Origin: Deinococcus apachensis DSM 19763
GTDB taxonomy: Bacteria; Deinococcota; Deinococci; Deinococcales; Deinococcaceae
DNA length: 64,000 bases
NCBI RefSeq assembly: GCF_000381345.1
Contig: NZ_KB906399.1
Span: 62,001-126,000, forward strand
Direction: 5' to 3'
Shown here: positions 20,495-32,654 of the stretch, in pieces
How positions within the stretch are numbered: position 1 is the stretch's first letter
Layout: the number at the start of each line of letters is the position of its first letter
The notes under the pieces: generated by a model
Database searches by the model: none
What the model was told of the DNA's origin: nothing
The model's input: the letters and a program-made list of their open reading frames with translations, nothing else
Translations under genes and position numbers: made by a program

Positions 20495-22198
20495 ATGAAA
20501 AAGAACCTGATGCTGGTGGGCGCCGCGCTCAGCCTGAGCAGTTGCTCCTCCTTGCTGAGCCCGGACCAGCCCGACGTGACGGTGACCGTCATCGGCGTGA
20601 ACGACTTTCACGGCAACCTGCTGCCCACTGGCTTCTCTGGTGTCAAGATCCCCGATCCCGCCGACCCCACCAAGCAGATCAACCTGCCCGCGGGCGGTAT
20701 CGAGGCCATCGGCGGCGTCCTCGCCCAGGCCCGCAGGGACAACCCCAACACGGTCTTCGTGGGCGTGGGCGACATGACGGGGGCCAGCCCCCTCATCAGC
20801 GCCCTGCTGCGCGATGAGCCCACCATTGACGCCCTGACCCAGCTCGGCATGCAGGTCAACGTGGTCGGCAACCACGAGTTCGACAACGGCATCCAGGAAC
20901 TCCTGCGCTTCCAGAAGGGCGGCTGCGACAGCAACGCGCCCGAGCGGGCCTGCAAGTACGAGAACACCTTCCCCGGCGCTGGATACACCTACATCGCGTC
21001 GAATGTCATCGACGAGAAGACCGGCCAGCGCGTCTTTCCCGCCTACAAGATCGTGAACGTCGGCCCGGCGCGCATCGCCTTTGTGGGCGCGGTCCTCAAG
21101 GACACCCCAACCGTCGTGACCCCCTCGGGCGTGGCGGGCCTGCGCTTCGAGGACGAGGTGGCGTCCATCAACTCGGTCATCCCGCAGATCAAGCGCGGCG
21201 GGGCCGACGCGATCATCGCACTCGTCCACCAGGGCGGCGCGAGCAAGGATGGCTTCGACATCACCGACTGCAAGACCCTGACGGGGGACATCGTGAACAT
21301 CGCCAAGGGGCTCGACCCGGCGATCAGCGTCGTGATGACCGGCCACACGCATAGGGGCTACAACTGCCTCGTGCCCGACCCCAGCGGCAAGGAGCGCGTG
21401 GTCATCCAGGGCGACGCCTACGGCCACCTGCTCCAGCGCCTCGACCTCAAGATCAGCCTTCAGAAGGACCAGGTGCTGTCCGTCAAGGCCCAGAACGTCG
21501 TTGTCGATGCCAAGAATGGACCCAAGGACCCGGCCATGACCGCCATCGTCCAGAAGGCCAAGGCCCTCACCGACCCGGTGGCGCAGCAGACCATCGCCAC
21601 CCTGGGCGCCGAGCAGATCACCCGCGCGCAGAACGCGGCGGGCGAGAGTGCCCTGGGCGACGTGATCGCCGACTCGCAGCTCGCGGCCACCCGCGCCCCC
21701 GAGAAGGGCGGCGCCGTGATCGCCTTCATGAACCCCGGTGGCATCCGCGCCGACCTGCCCGTGAACCTGCCCAATCCGCAGCGTAAGGTGACCTACGGGG
21801 ACGCCTTCACCGTGCAGCCCTTCGGCAACATCCTGACGGTGATCACCCTGACAGGCGCGCAGATCAAGGCGGTGCTGGAGCAGCAGTTCGGCAACCCGTC
21901 GGCGACCGACAACCGCATCCTCCAGGTCAGCGAGGGTTTTACCTACACCTGGGACAACAGCAAGCCCAAGGGGGAGAAGGTCAGCAACATCGCCCTGAAC
22001 GGCCAGCCCCTCGATCCCGCCGCCTCTTACCGCGTCACGGTGAACAACTTCCTGGCCGATGGTGGCGACAACTTCACGGCGTTCACGCAGGGCACGAACC
22101 GCCTGGGCGGTGACGTGGACCTCGACGCGTTCGTGGCCTACCTGAAGTCGAAGACGGTCACGCCGGGGCCGAAAAATCGCATCACCCGCCTGAACTGA
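20495..22198 (+). CDS. 5'-nucleotidase / 2',3'-cyclic phosphodiesterase lipoprotein (UshA-like)
   Basis: Exported metallophosphoesterase of 567 residues that would remove phosphate from nucleotides outside the membrane. Signal with lipobox LSLSSC. N-terminal metallophosphoesterase domain: GVNDFHGNL, GVGDMTGASP, VGNHEFDNG, MTGHTHRGYNC. C-terminal 5'-nucleotidase domain: NPGGIRADLP, PFGNILTVITLTG and FLADGGDNF. Two internal Cys pairs (CDSNAPERAC, CKTL/YNCL) could be disulfides. TATGCT (20481-20486) ends 8 nt before the ATG. A strong hairpin follows the gene. Secreted nucleotidases are known to help Deinococcus recycle nucleotides after DNA damage. Confidence 0.92.
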   Translation: MKKNLMLVGAALSLSSCSSLLSPDQPDVTVTVIGVNDFHGNLLPTGFSGVKIPDPADPTKQINLPAGGIEAIGGVLAQARRDNPNTVFVGVGDMTGASPLISALLRDEPTIDALTQLGMQVNVVGNHEFDNGIQELLRFQKGGCDSNAPERACKYENTFPGAGYTYIASNVIDEKTGQRVFPAYKIVNVGPARIAFVGAVLKDTPTVVTPSGVAGLRFEDEVASINSVIPQIKRGGADAIIALVHQGGASKDGFDITDCKTLTGDIVNIAKGLDPAISVVMTGHTHRGYNCLVPDPSGKERVVIQGDAYGHLLQRLDLKISLQKDQVLSVKAQNVVVDAKNGPKDPAMTAIVQKAKALTDPVAQQTIATLGAEQITRAQNAAGESALGDVIADSQLAATRAPEKGGAVIAFMNPGGIRADLPVNLPNPQRKVTYGDAFTVQPFGNILTVITLTGAQIKAVLEQQFGNPSATDNRILQVSEGFTYTWDNSKPKGEKVSNIALNGQPLDPAASYRVTVNNFLADGGDNFTAFTQGTNRLGGDVDLDAFVAYLKSKTVTPGPKNRITRLN

Positions 22199-22211
22199 GG
22201 TCGGGTGTCAA

Positions 22212-22244
22212 CCGGGGAGGGAGCCTAAGCGCGCCCCTCCCCGG
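22212..22244. terminator. Bidirectional hairpin between convergent genes
   Basis: Stem CCGGGGAGGG (22212-22221) / CCCTCCCCGG (22235-22244), loop 13 nt, between the nucleotidase gene (+) and the 22248-22724 gene (-). T run is short, so it may be a weak terminator. Confidence 0.6.
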
Positions 22245-22247
22245 CGC

Positions 22248-22724
22248 CTATTTCTGGAGCAGGGCCGTGAGCTGCCGCCGGATGGCATCCAGGACAGGCG
22301 CGCTTTTCAGGCAGGCCGCGAGCGCGCGGGTGGCGTGGTGTTCGCTGCCGGTCATCGCCTCACTCAGATGCGCCGAGACGGTGGGATGCAGCCGCCCCGC
22401 CCGGTACAGCGCCGAGTCGAGCAGGTCGTCCACCGGCAGCCGGGTGTGCCGCTCGCCGTCGGGGGTGACCGTCTCGATCACCGCCCGGCCCCGCTCGTCC
22501 GCGACAAGGTGGGCGTGTAGGGGCCGCCCGGCATGGCGCGTGATCTGCTCGACGGTGGGGATCAGCGCATTCACCAGGTTCACAGCGAGGCTGAGGCCCA
22601 GCAGGTGCGCCCGGGCCACATCCAGCTCGCCACTTCCCAAGGTCTGCGCGAGGCGCCGGGCCAGGCGTTCGCCCTCGGCATGGAGCAGGGACTGGGGGTC
22701 GTCCTCGTGGGCAGCTCGCGTCAC
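22248..22724 (-). CDS. Hypothetical protein, mainly helical
   Basis: I do not recognise this 158-residue soluble protein. It is Ala/Leu/His rich, predicted helical, with no signal peptide, membrane segment or cysteine motif except one Cys (ALAACLKSAP). The region LGLSLAVNLVNALIPTVEQITRHAGRPLHAHLV is its most distinctive part. A TAGCCT box (minus strand, 22735-22730) ends 5 nt before GTG 22724, supporting a real, leaderless gene. Convergent with the nucleotidase gene. Confidence 0.6.
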   Translation of the reverse strand: MTRAAHEDDPQSLLHAEGERLARRLAQTLGSGELDVARAHLLGLSLAVNLVNALIPTVEQITRHAGRPLHAHLVADERGRAVIETVTPDGERHTRLPVDDLLDSALYRAGRLHPTVSAHLSEAMTGSEHHATRALAACLKSAPVLDAIRRQLTALLQK

Positions 22725-22818
22725 GCCTCAGGCTAGCGCGTGGGTGGCAGCCCTCTTTCTCAAAATCTTCTCTGCGCGCCTATCACCCTCGTCCCCAGGG
22801 AGCGCCTAGCCTGCGGGC

Positions 22819-23241
22819 ATGGAAGGCAATCTGGGGGGCTTTTTCACGCAGTTCGAGGCGGTGGTGGGCCTCATCACGCGGTATCTGGCGACGGGGGTGG
22901 AGGGAGCCTCCGGCATCATCGTGGGGCTCGCGGTGATCGAGGCGGTGTGGCGCTCGTTGGCCCTGTTCTTCGTGCAGCACGAACGCCCCGAGTCGCTGAA
23001 AGAGGCCATCCGGCTCCGCCTGGGCCGCTGGCTCTCGGTCGTGCTGGAATTCCTGCTGGCCGCCGACATCCTGCGGACGGCCGTGGCGCCGAACTGGAAC
23101 GACATCGGCAAGCTGGCAGCCATCGCGGCCATCCGAACGGCGCTGAACTACTTCCTGGGCCGGGAGGTGCGCGAGACCGAGCAGCAGACCGCCGACGCCA
23201 GGATCACCCACCCCATCCGCCAGGAACAGGGCCAGCAGTAG
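22819..23241 (+). CDS. DUF1622 family membrane protein
   Basis: A 140-residue membrane protein with three hydrophobic helices. LRLGRWLSVVLEFLLAADILRTAVAPNWNDIGKLA is the signature of DUF1622, of unknown function. TAGCCT (22807-22812) ends 6 nt before the ATG (leaderless). The next gene, 9 nt downstream, encodes a shorter protein with the same core, so this looks like a two-gene operon made by duplication. Confidence 0.8.
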   Translation: MEGNLGGFFTQFEAVVGLITRYLATGVEGASGIIVGLAVIEAVWRSLALFFVQHERPESLKEAIRLRLGRWLSVVLEFLLAADILRTAVAPNWNDIGKLAAIAAIRTALNYFLGREVRETEQQTADARITHPIRQEQGQQ

Positions 23242-23250
23242 GAGTGGAAG

Positions 23251-23547
23251 GTGCTCCCCCTGCTGCGTCTGCTCGTGGAACTGGTCACCAACCTGGTCCT
23301 CTTCGGGTATATCGTCGCCGCGCTGCTGACCCTAATTCGGGGAGGGGGTATACCCCGCGCCCGGCTCCTCGTTGTGGACGGCATCCTGTTCGCGCTGAAC
23401 CTCAAGGTCGTGGCCACCCTGCTGCGGACGATGGAGATCACCACCTGGAACCAGATCGGCCTGTTCGCCGCCGTGTTCGTGCTGAGAGCCGTCCTCAAGC
23501 GCGTCACGACCTGGGAGCGCCGGGAATTGCGGCAGGGCCACGGCTGA
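23251..23547 (+). CDS. Small membrane protein, DUF1622-like paralogue
   Basis: A 98-residue protein with three hydrophobic segments. Its second half, LLRTMEITTWNQIGLFAAVFVLRAVLKRVTTWERRE, lines up with DILRTAVAPNWNDIGKLAAIAAIRTALNYFLGREVRE of the upstream protein, including the RT..(P/T)xWNxIG motif, so the two are paralogues. GTG start with GGAG 8 nt upstream, 9 nt after the previous stop: a two-gene operon. It may form a hetero-oligomer with its neighbour (inference). Confidence 0.72.
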   Translation: MLPLLRLLVELVTNLVLFGYIVAALLTLIRGGGIPRARLLVVDGILFALNLKVVATLLRTMEITTWNQIGLFAAVFVLRAVLKRVTTWERRELRQGHG

Positions 23548-23643
23548 GCCCCCCAGTCCTGTCTGGGCAGGTTCGATTTTCGCCGTCTCTCCCGCCACAC
23601 GGGCGGAAGAAGAGCATGGCACCGTAGTGTAATCTCAGCGGGT

Positions 23644-26172
23644 ATGAACGTCATCGGCCAGGTCACCGTGCTCCCCCAGCTTCCCGAGGCTACCTCGCGG
23701 CTGTCCGAACTCGCCTACAACCTCTACTGGTCGTGGACGCCGCACGCCCAAGCGCTGTACCGGGACCTCGATCCCGAAATTTGGGAGCGCTTCCAGCACA
23801 ACCCGGTGCGCGTGCTGCTGGAGGTGTCGCAGGACCGCCTGGAGCAGGCAGCGGCCGATCCCGATTACCTGGGGCGCTACAAGCAGGTGTTGGCCGATTT
23901 CGACGCCTACATGGGGAAGAAGGACACCTGGGCGAGCAAGAATGCTTCCGCCCTCGGTCCCGTCGCCTACTTCAGCATGGAGTACGGCTTCCACGAATCG
24001 CTGCCGATCTACAGCGGTGGCCTGGGCGTGCTGGCGGGCGACCACTGCAAGAGTGCGTCCGACCTGGGCCTGCCCTTCACGGCGGTCGGGATGCTGTTCC
24101 ACCAGGGCTACTTCCGCCAGCTCTTCAACAAGGACGGCTGGCAGGAGGAGGCCTATGACGAACTCGACCTGACCACGTTGCCGATCAAGCCCGCGCTGAC
24201 CGCCGGGGGCGAGGAGGCCCGGGTAAGCGTGCAGATCGGGAACCGCGAGGTCCACGTGCGGGTGTGGGACCTGCGTGTGGGCCGCATCCGGGTCCTCCTC
24301 CTCGACGCCAACGTACCTGAGAATTCCGAAGAGGACCGTAAACTCACCGCGCGGCTGTACGGTGGCAACCAGGAACTTCGCGTGCAGCAGTACGTGCTGC
24401 TGGGGGTGGCGGGCATCCGGGCGCTGCGCGCGCTGAACGTCTCCGCGCAGGTCTACCACATGAACGAGGGCCACGCCGCCCTGCTCGGCCTGGAGCGTAT
24501 CCGCGAACTCGTGGAGACGGGGCTCGACTTCCGCACCGCCACCGAGACGGTCGCCAGCTCCACCCTGTTCACCACCCACACGCCCGTGCCCGCCGGGAAC
24601 GACGCCTTCGCGTACGACCTGATGGACCGTTACCTGGGCCGCTGGCCTGCCCTGCTGCACGCCTCGCGCGAGGAGCTGTATGCTCTCGCCCGTCACGACC
24701 AGTTCTGGGACGGCCACTGGGTCCCCACCTTCTCCATGACCGTGTTCGCCCTGAACATGAGCCGCGCGGCGAACGGCGTCTCGGAGCTCCACGGCAAGGT
24801 CAGCCGTGACATGTGGAAGTTCCTGTACGAGGGCGCCGAGGCGGGGGAGGTGCCCATCGGCCACGTCACGAACGGGGCGCACAACCTCACCTTCACCTCG
24901 CAGCCCATGCGCGATCTGCTGGGCACGGTCCTGCCCGGGGACTGGACCGAGCGGCTGGAGGACGAGGAGATGTGGAAGGCCGTCGAGGAACTTTCCGACG
25001 CCCAACTCGCGGACGTGCAGCTCGACATGAAGCGCGAGATGATCGAGTTCGTGCGCCGCCGACTGCGCGAGCAACTGACCCGCAACGGGGCGAGCGCCGC
25101 CGAAGTGGCGGCCACCGACGGCGTGCTCTCCGAGAACGCGCTGACCATCGGCTTCGCCCGCCGCTTCGCCACCTACAAGCGCGCGACCCTGCTCTTCCGC
25201 GACAAGGCCCGCCTCAGCCGCATCGTGAATGACCCGCAGCGCCCCGTGCAGTTCGTGTTCGCGGGCAAGGCGCACCCCGCCGACAATCCCGGCAAGGCCT
25301 TTATCCAGGAGATCTACCGCGTTAGCCAGGAACCCGAGTTCCGCGGCAAGATCGTGATTCTAGAGAACTACGACATGAACGTGGCCCGCCACCTCGTTCA
25401 GGGCGTGGATATCTGGCTGAACAACCCCCGCCGCCCTCTGGAGGCCTCCGGCACGAGCGGCATGAAGGCCAGCTTCAACGGCTCACCCAACTTCAGCATC
25501 CTTGACGGCTGGTGGCGTGAGGGGTATGACGGCACGAACGGCTGGCCCATCGGCGAGGAGCGTGAGTACGCCGACCTGAACACGCAGGATGACGCGGACG
25601 CCTTCAGCATGTACTCGACTCTCGAAACCCAGATCGTGCCCCTGTACTACGCCCCGCCCCAGCCCGACGCCGAGGGCCGTAGCGGCTGGCGGCAGGTCGT
25701 GCGCCGGGCCATCGAGACCGTCAGCCCACGCTTCTCCATGCAGCGTCAGGTCATTGATTATGTCAATCAGTACTACCTGCCCCTGACCGAGCGCGGCGCA
25801 GCCCTGGCGAAGGACGGCAGTCAGCGCGCCCGGGAGATCGCGGGCTGGAAGAGCTGGGTGCGCCAGCAGTGGCCCCACACCAGCCTCCAGGCCAGCGCCC
25901 ACCTGCCCGCCACTGCCCGCCCCGGCGAACGCGTCGAGGTGCAGGCGACCGTGAACCCGGCAGGCATCAAGCCCGAGGAATTGCGCGTCGAGGCGGTGCT
26001 GAAGCGCGGTGACCAGTTCACCCGCGTGCCCCTCGCCCCCCGGGGGAACGGCCACTACAGCGCCCAGGTCCCTCTGGAGGACAGCGGCCTGTACTCGGTG
26101 GGTGTGCGGATGCTCCCCGAGATCGAGGGCCTGAGCAACGACCTGGAGGCGGGCCTGATCAAGTGGGCATGA
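23644..26172 (+). CDS. glgP: Alpha-glucan (glycogen) phosphorylase
   Basis: Releases glucose-1-phosphate from glycogen or maltodextrin. The 842-residue protein belongs to the GlgP type shared by thermophiles, Deinococcus and mycobacteria, with an N-terminal domain of unknown function (starts LPEATSRLSELAYNLYWSW). Typical motifs are YFSMEYGFHESLPIYSGGLG, GGNQELRVQQYVLLGVAG, FTTHTPVPAGND and the PLP/phosphate region EASGTSGMKASFNG (the Lys binds PLP). TAATCT (23630-23635) ends 8 nt before the ATG. No other glycogen gene is adjacent. Confidence 0.94.
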   Translation: MNVIGQVTVLPQLPEATSRLSELAYNLYWSWTPHAQALYRDLDPEIWERFQHNPVRVLLEVSQDRLEQAAADPDYLGRYKQVLADFDAYMGKKDTWASKNASALGPVAYFSMEYGFHESLPIYSGGLGVLAGDHCKSASDLGLPFTAVGMLFHQGYFRQLFNKDGWQEEAYDELDLTTLPIKPALTAGGEEARVSVQIGNREVHVRVWDLRVGRIRVLLLDANVPENSEEDRKLTARLYGGNQELRVQQYVLLGVAGIRALRALNVSAQVYHMNEGHAALLGLERIRELVETGLDFRTATETVASSTLFTTHTPVPAGNDAFAYDLMDRYLGRWPALLHASREELYALARHDQFWDGHWVPTFSMTVFALNMSRAANGVSELHGKVSRDMWKFLYEGAEAGEVPIGHVTNGAHNLTFTSQPMRDLLGTVLPGDWTERLEDEEMWKAVEELSDAQLADVQLDMKREMIEFVRRRLREQLTRNGASAAEVAATDGVLSENALTIGFARRFATYKRATLLFRDKARLSRIVNDPQRPVQFVFAGKAHPADNPGKAFIQEIYRVSQEPEFRGKIVILENYDMNVARHLVQGVDIWLNNPRRPLEASGTSGMKASFNGSPNFSILDGWWREGYDGTNGWPIGEEREYADLNTQDDADAFSMYSTLETQIVPLYYAPPQPDAEGRSGWRQVVRRAIETVSPRFSMQRQVIDYVNQYYLPLTERGAALAKDGSQRAREIAGWKSWVRQQWPHTSLQASAHLPATARPGERVEVQATVNPAGIKPEELRVEAVLKRGDQFTRVPLAPRGNGHYSAQVPLEDSGLYSVGVRMLPEIEGLSNDLEAGLIKWA

Positions 26173-26280
26173 AGAGGCTCTGAGGGGTGATGGGGAAGGA
26201 GGAGCTGCGGCCGACGCTTCAGCTCCTCCTGTCTTGTTCATGGCTCACCCTTCGTGGCTCCGAGCCCCATAATGCCCCCC

Positions 26281-27162
26281 GTGCGCCGCGTCCTGCCCCC
26301 ATCCATACCCCCTATTCCGGCGCTCCTCCTCTCCATGCTGAGCATCCAGGGCGGTGCGGCTTTCGCCAAGACGCTTTTTCCCACGTTGGGGGCGGCGGGC
26401 ACCACAGCGCTGCGAGTGACGCTCGCGGCGGCCCTGCTGAGCCTGGTCTTTCGCCCCAATCTACGCGCCCTGACTCCGGCGGCGTGGCGGGCCGTCCTGC
26501 CTTACGGCGCCGCACTCGGTCTGATGAATCTTTCCTTCTACCTCTCCCTGACGCGGCTGCCGCTGGGTCTGGCCGTCACGCTGGAGTTCGTGGGGCCGCT
26601 CGTGCTGTCCCTCGCGCTCTCCCGCCGGATGCAGGATTTGCTCTGGGTCGCCCTCGCCGCCCTTGGCATCGTCCTCATCGCGCCGCACGGTGGGGGAGAG
26701 GGGCGCCTCGACCTCCTCGGCGCCGCGCTCGCCCTGACCGCTGGGGCCTTCTGGGCGCTCTACATCCTGGCGGGGGGGAAGTTGGGGAGGCGGGTGCCGG
26801 GTGTGACCGGGGTGGTTGCGGGGATGATCGTGGCGGCGGTGGTCACCCTGCCCTTCGGCCTCCTGACAGCGGGAGTCACCCTGCTCGCCCCCACCGCCCT
26901 CCTCACGGGCCTGGCCGTCGCCGTCCTCTCCAGTGCCCTGCCCTACAGCCTGGAGATGGCCGCCCTGCGCGCCCTCCCCGCCCGCGTCTTCGGCGTGCTG
27001 ATGAGCCTGGAACCCGCCATTGCCGCCCTGAGCGGCCTGCTCTTCCTGCACGAGCGCCTGTCCGCCCTGCAGTGGCTCGCCATGCTCTGCGTGATCGCCG
27101 CCAGCGCGGGCATCAGCCTGAGCGGTGATCGGGCGGTGGTGGAGGCGGAACCGGCGAACTGA
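26281..27162 (+). CDS. EamA/DMT family transporter
   Basis: Ten-helix drug/metabolite transporter, resembling RhtA-type amino acid or metabolite exporters; two EamA repeats of about 130 residues each. Features include LTLAAALLSLVFRPN, LGLMNLSFYLSLTRLPLGLAVTLEFVGPL and EPAIAALSGLLFLHERL, the conserved second-repeat motif. Substrate unknown. Starts at GTG 26254, ATG 26272 and GTG 26281 are all in frame; I prefer 26281 because CATAAT (26269-26274) is 6 nt upstream and the first helix begins shortly after, but the choice is uncertain. Confidence 0.82.
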   Translation: MRRVLPPSIPPIPALLLSMLSIQGGAAFAKTLFPTLGAAGTTALRVTLAAALLSLVFRPNLRALTPAAWRAVLPYGAALGLMNLSFYLSLTRLPLGLAVTLEFVGPLVLSLALSRRMQDLLWVALAALGIVLIAPHGGGEGRLDLLGAALALTAGAFWALYILAGGKLGRRVPGVTGVVAGMIVAAVVTLPFGLLTAGVTLLAPTALLTGLAVAVLSSALPYSLEMAALRALPARVFGVLMSLEPAIAALSGLLFLHERLSALQWLAMLCVIAASAGISLSGDRAVVEAEPAN

Positions 27163-27214
27163 TGTCCCGCTGCCGCCGCACAGCAGGCAGACGAACGGTC
27201 GGGCGAACCTGGTG

Positions 27215-27781
27215 CTAGACCTTCAGGGGTTCAAGTGACAGGGCCGGGGCCGTCTCTTCCGTAGTGGGCAACCTGAAGCGTTCGCGCAGGAAGCGGCCCT
27301 GCGTGAGCACGCGGTCGGCGGCCACGTGGTCGAGGCGCAGCGCGTCCTCCACCCCCTGGCGGATCAGTTCCAGCTGTTCGGTCAGGAGAGTTTCGGGGTT
27401 CAGGCCCTGGGCGTTCAGCTGTTGCCGGGCGCCGTCCTTCAGCTCCAGGTAGGCGCGGAGCGTCTCGGGAAGGTACTCGGCCTGGGCCTGCCGGAGCAGG
27501 TAGCTGCTGCGGGCGTCGAGCGAGGTGGGTGCGTCGGCCAGCTGGGAGAGCAGGGCCAACGCCATGCTCCGCTGCGGCTCCGGCAGGCGTAGCGCCAGTA
27601 CGGGCGCCGCATTCGGGTCGGCGGGAGCCGGGGCTGGCAGCGGGAGCGGCCGCTGCGCCTCCGCCAGCAGGCGCTTCTCCCGCAGCACCTGAACTTTGTG
27701 TCTGCCCGAGACGTGGATGATCCCCATCACGCCCCCGAAGATGCTGCCGAACACCGCCACGATGATGAACACTGCTTCCAC
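27215..27781 (-). CDS. Hypothetical membrane-anchored protein
   Basis: A 188-residue protein with one N-terminal membrane helix (VFIIVAVFGSIFGGVMGII), a basic stretch (SGRHKVQVLREKRL), a Pro/Ala linker (residues 44-60) and a helical cytoplasmic domain. It has the general form of small N-terminally anchored coiled-coil proteins; I recognise no family and see no catalytic motif. It follows pckA upstream on the same strand by about 100 nt but pckA has a terminator between them. Confidence 0.6.
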   Translation of the reverse strand: MEAVFIIVAVFGSIFGGVMGIIHVSGRHKVQVLREKRLLAEAQRPLPLPAPAPADPNAAPVLALRLPEPQRSMALALLSQLADAPTSLDARSSYLLRQAQAEYLPETLRAYLELKDGARQQLNAQGLNPETLLTEQLELIRQGVEDALRLDHVAADRVLTQGRFLRERFRLPTTEETAPALSLEPLKV

Positions 27782-27839
27782 GCGCTCTCCTCCTTAAAGG
27801 CCCCGGCCGACCGTGACCGGCTCTCATTTCAACACAGAA

Positions 27840-27865
27840 AGGCCGGGGCACCCGCTCCCCGGCCT
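27840..27865 (-). terminator. pckA terminator
   Basis: Minus strand stem AGGCCGGGG / CCCCGGCCT (27865-27857 and 27848-27840) with an 8-nt loop, followed by TTCTGTG. It lies about 15 nt after the pckA stop. Confidence 0.7.
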
Positions 27866-27879
27866 CCGGCTCCGGACCT

Positions 27880-29463
<1,584 letters not shown>

Positions 29464-29540
29464 GGCGGGTTCCTTTCGGTCTCGGGCAGTCCCGGGGGTG
29501 GGGGACGGAATGTCTGAATATTCGCATTCATCCTGCCCCA

Positions 29541-29552
29541 GGAACCGGTTCC
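29541..29552. promoter_or_regulatory. Palindrome GGAACCGGTTCC upstream of pckA
   Basis: Same perfect 12-bp palindrome as at 14334-14345, 78 nt before the pckA ATG. A further AACCGTT half-site-like stretch lies just upstream (near 29565). I cannot identify a convincing -35/-10 pair, so the exact relation to the promoter is open. Confidence 0.55.
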
Positions 29553-29639
29553 ATTCCAAACGAACGGTTGTTACGTAGGAGGGGACAAAAGGCGGGGGAG
29601 CGCCCTGGCGCGGCGCTCCCCACCTTGCCCGCGCGAACT

Positions 29640-30728
29640 TCAGCGGACCGAACCGCCGCCCGCCCCCTGCTCGAAGGGCTGGCCCTGTATGTCCACCACC
29701 CGGACCTCTCGGTAGCTGCCGGGCACGCGAACGATGGTCCAGGGGCTGGTGATCGCCTGGGTGGTGATTGTGCCGGGGCCGGGGGCCGATAGGGCGACCG
29801 TCAGCGTGAGCACGCCGTTCTGGGCGCTCGCCCCGGTGACGCGCACGCTGTAGCCTCCGGTAGACCGCTGACCCAGGAACACGCCGACGACCGTCTCACC
29901 GCCCGCGAGGTTGGGGACATTGGGCACGCCCGTCTGCCGCCCATAGGCGACGTTGTACAGGGCGCTCACGCCCGCCTGGGTGGTGGCGACCTGTACGGCG
30001 GAGGTGGTCGCGCTGGCGTTCGTTCCGCTGGCAAGGACGGTCAAGTTCAAGCGGCCTCCGGGGGTGGGTGCTGGAGTCGGGGTGAAGTTGCCCGCGCTCG
30101 CGGTGACGGTCCGCACGCCGGGCAGCACGTACAGGGCCGTGCGGCGGTACTCCCCTGCGGTGGGCTCCACCGCCAGGGCGGCGTCGGGTACAGTCGCCTC
30201 GTTGAGCACGGCGACGGCCAGCGTTCCCTGGTTCAGCAGCGCGGAGCCCAGGGCGGTCGCCTCGGCCTCGGTCAGGTTGCCCGCGCCGCGTAGACCGTTC
30301 ACCGGGGTCCCGGTCACCCCCCGGCCCGAGGTCGAGTTCAGGCGGGTCCAGGTGCGCCCGTCGGTGTAGTAGATGATCCCCCCCGCCTCGCTGAAGGAGA
30401 TGTCGAACAGGCCGCGCGTGTCACGCGTCAGCACCAGCTTGGGGGACACGACCGTCGTCGGCACGCGGTACGTCGCCTTCCCGTTCACGCTGAGGGTCCC
30501 GGCCACGGCGAGGGGGTCCTGCACCTGCGCCCGCAAGTCCACCGCCTGTCCCCCGAGCTTCACGCCCGTCTGCCCGCCCGACCCCAGGGTGCCGTACACC
30601 CACACGATGCGTTCCTGGGTGCCGCCGTACAGCAGCACCTCGTGGACCTTGAGGGTGCCCGGGCCGTTCACCGAGCAGCCCGCGAGAAGACCCGCGCCCA
30701 GCAGCGCGGCGGTCAGCGTCTTGTTCAT
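29640..30728 (-). CDS. Lipoprotein with C-terminal PrcB-like domain
   Basis: A 362-residue lipoprotein: signal with lipobox LLAGC (Cys18). The C-terminal 90 residues (VVGVFLGQRSTGGYSVRV, then LTVALSAPGPG and TSPWTIVRVPGS) match the PrcB C-terminal domain, known from a protease-complex subunit of spirochaetes and widespread in Deinococcus lipoproteins. The middle has SSDA-like low-complexity Thr/Ala/Gly sequence and no visible catalytic residues. TAAGCT (minus strand) ends 6 nt before the ATG, so probably leaderless. Function beyond envelope location unknown. Confidence 0.72.
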   Translation of the reverse strand: MNKTLTAALLGAGLLAGCSVNGPGTLKVHEVLLYGGTQERIVWVYGTLGSGGQTGVKLGGQAVDLRAQVQDPLAVAGTLSVNGKATYRVPTTVVSPKLVLTRDTRGLFDISFSEAGGIIYYTDGRTWTRLNSTSGRGVTGTPVNGLRGAGNLTEAEATALGSALLNQGTLAVAVLNEATVPDAALAVEPTAGEYRRTALYVLPGVRTVTASAGNFTPTPAPTPGGRLNLTVLASGTNASATTSAVQVATTQAGVSALYNVAYGRQTGVPNVPNLAGGETVVGVFLGQRSTGGYSVRVTGASAQNGVLTLTVALSAPGPGTITTQAITSPWTIVRVPGSYREVRVVDIQGQPFEQGAGGGSVR

Positions 30729-30799
30729 GCGGCCAGCTTAGGGGCGGTCTCTGACGACCGACTGAAGGTGCCCTTGAGCAAACACCCACGCGGGAAAGG

Positions 30800-32482
<1,683 letters not shown>

Positions 32483-32654
32483 GCCCCCGAGTGTAGAGCG
32501 TTTGCGGCCCGGGGAAGGGGCACGTGGCTCACGGTGAAGCACACGGGAACATGAAATCCACGTCACGTTCTCCCCACGTTCCTGCCTCGGGTGGCTCGCA
32601 GAATGGCCCTATGGTCCTCCCGCCTGCCGCGTGGAGTGACGAAAGGAGCACCAC

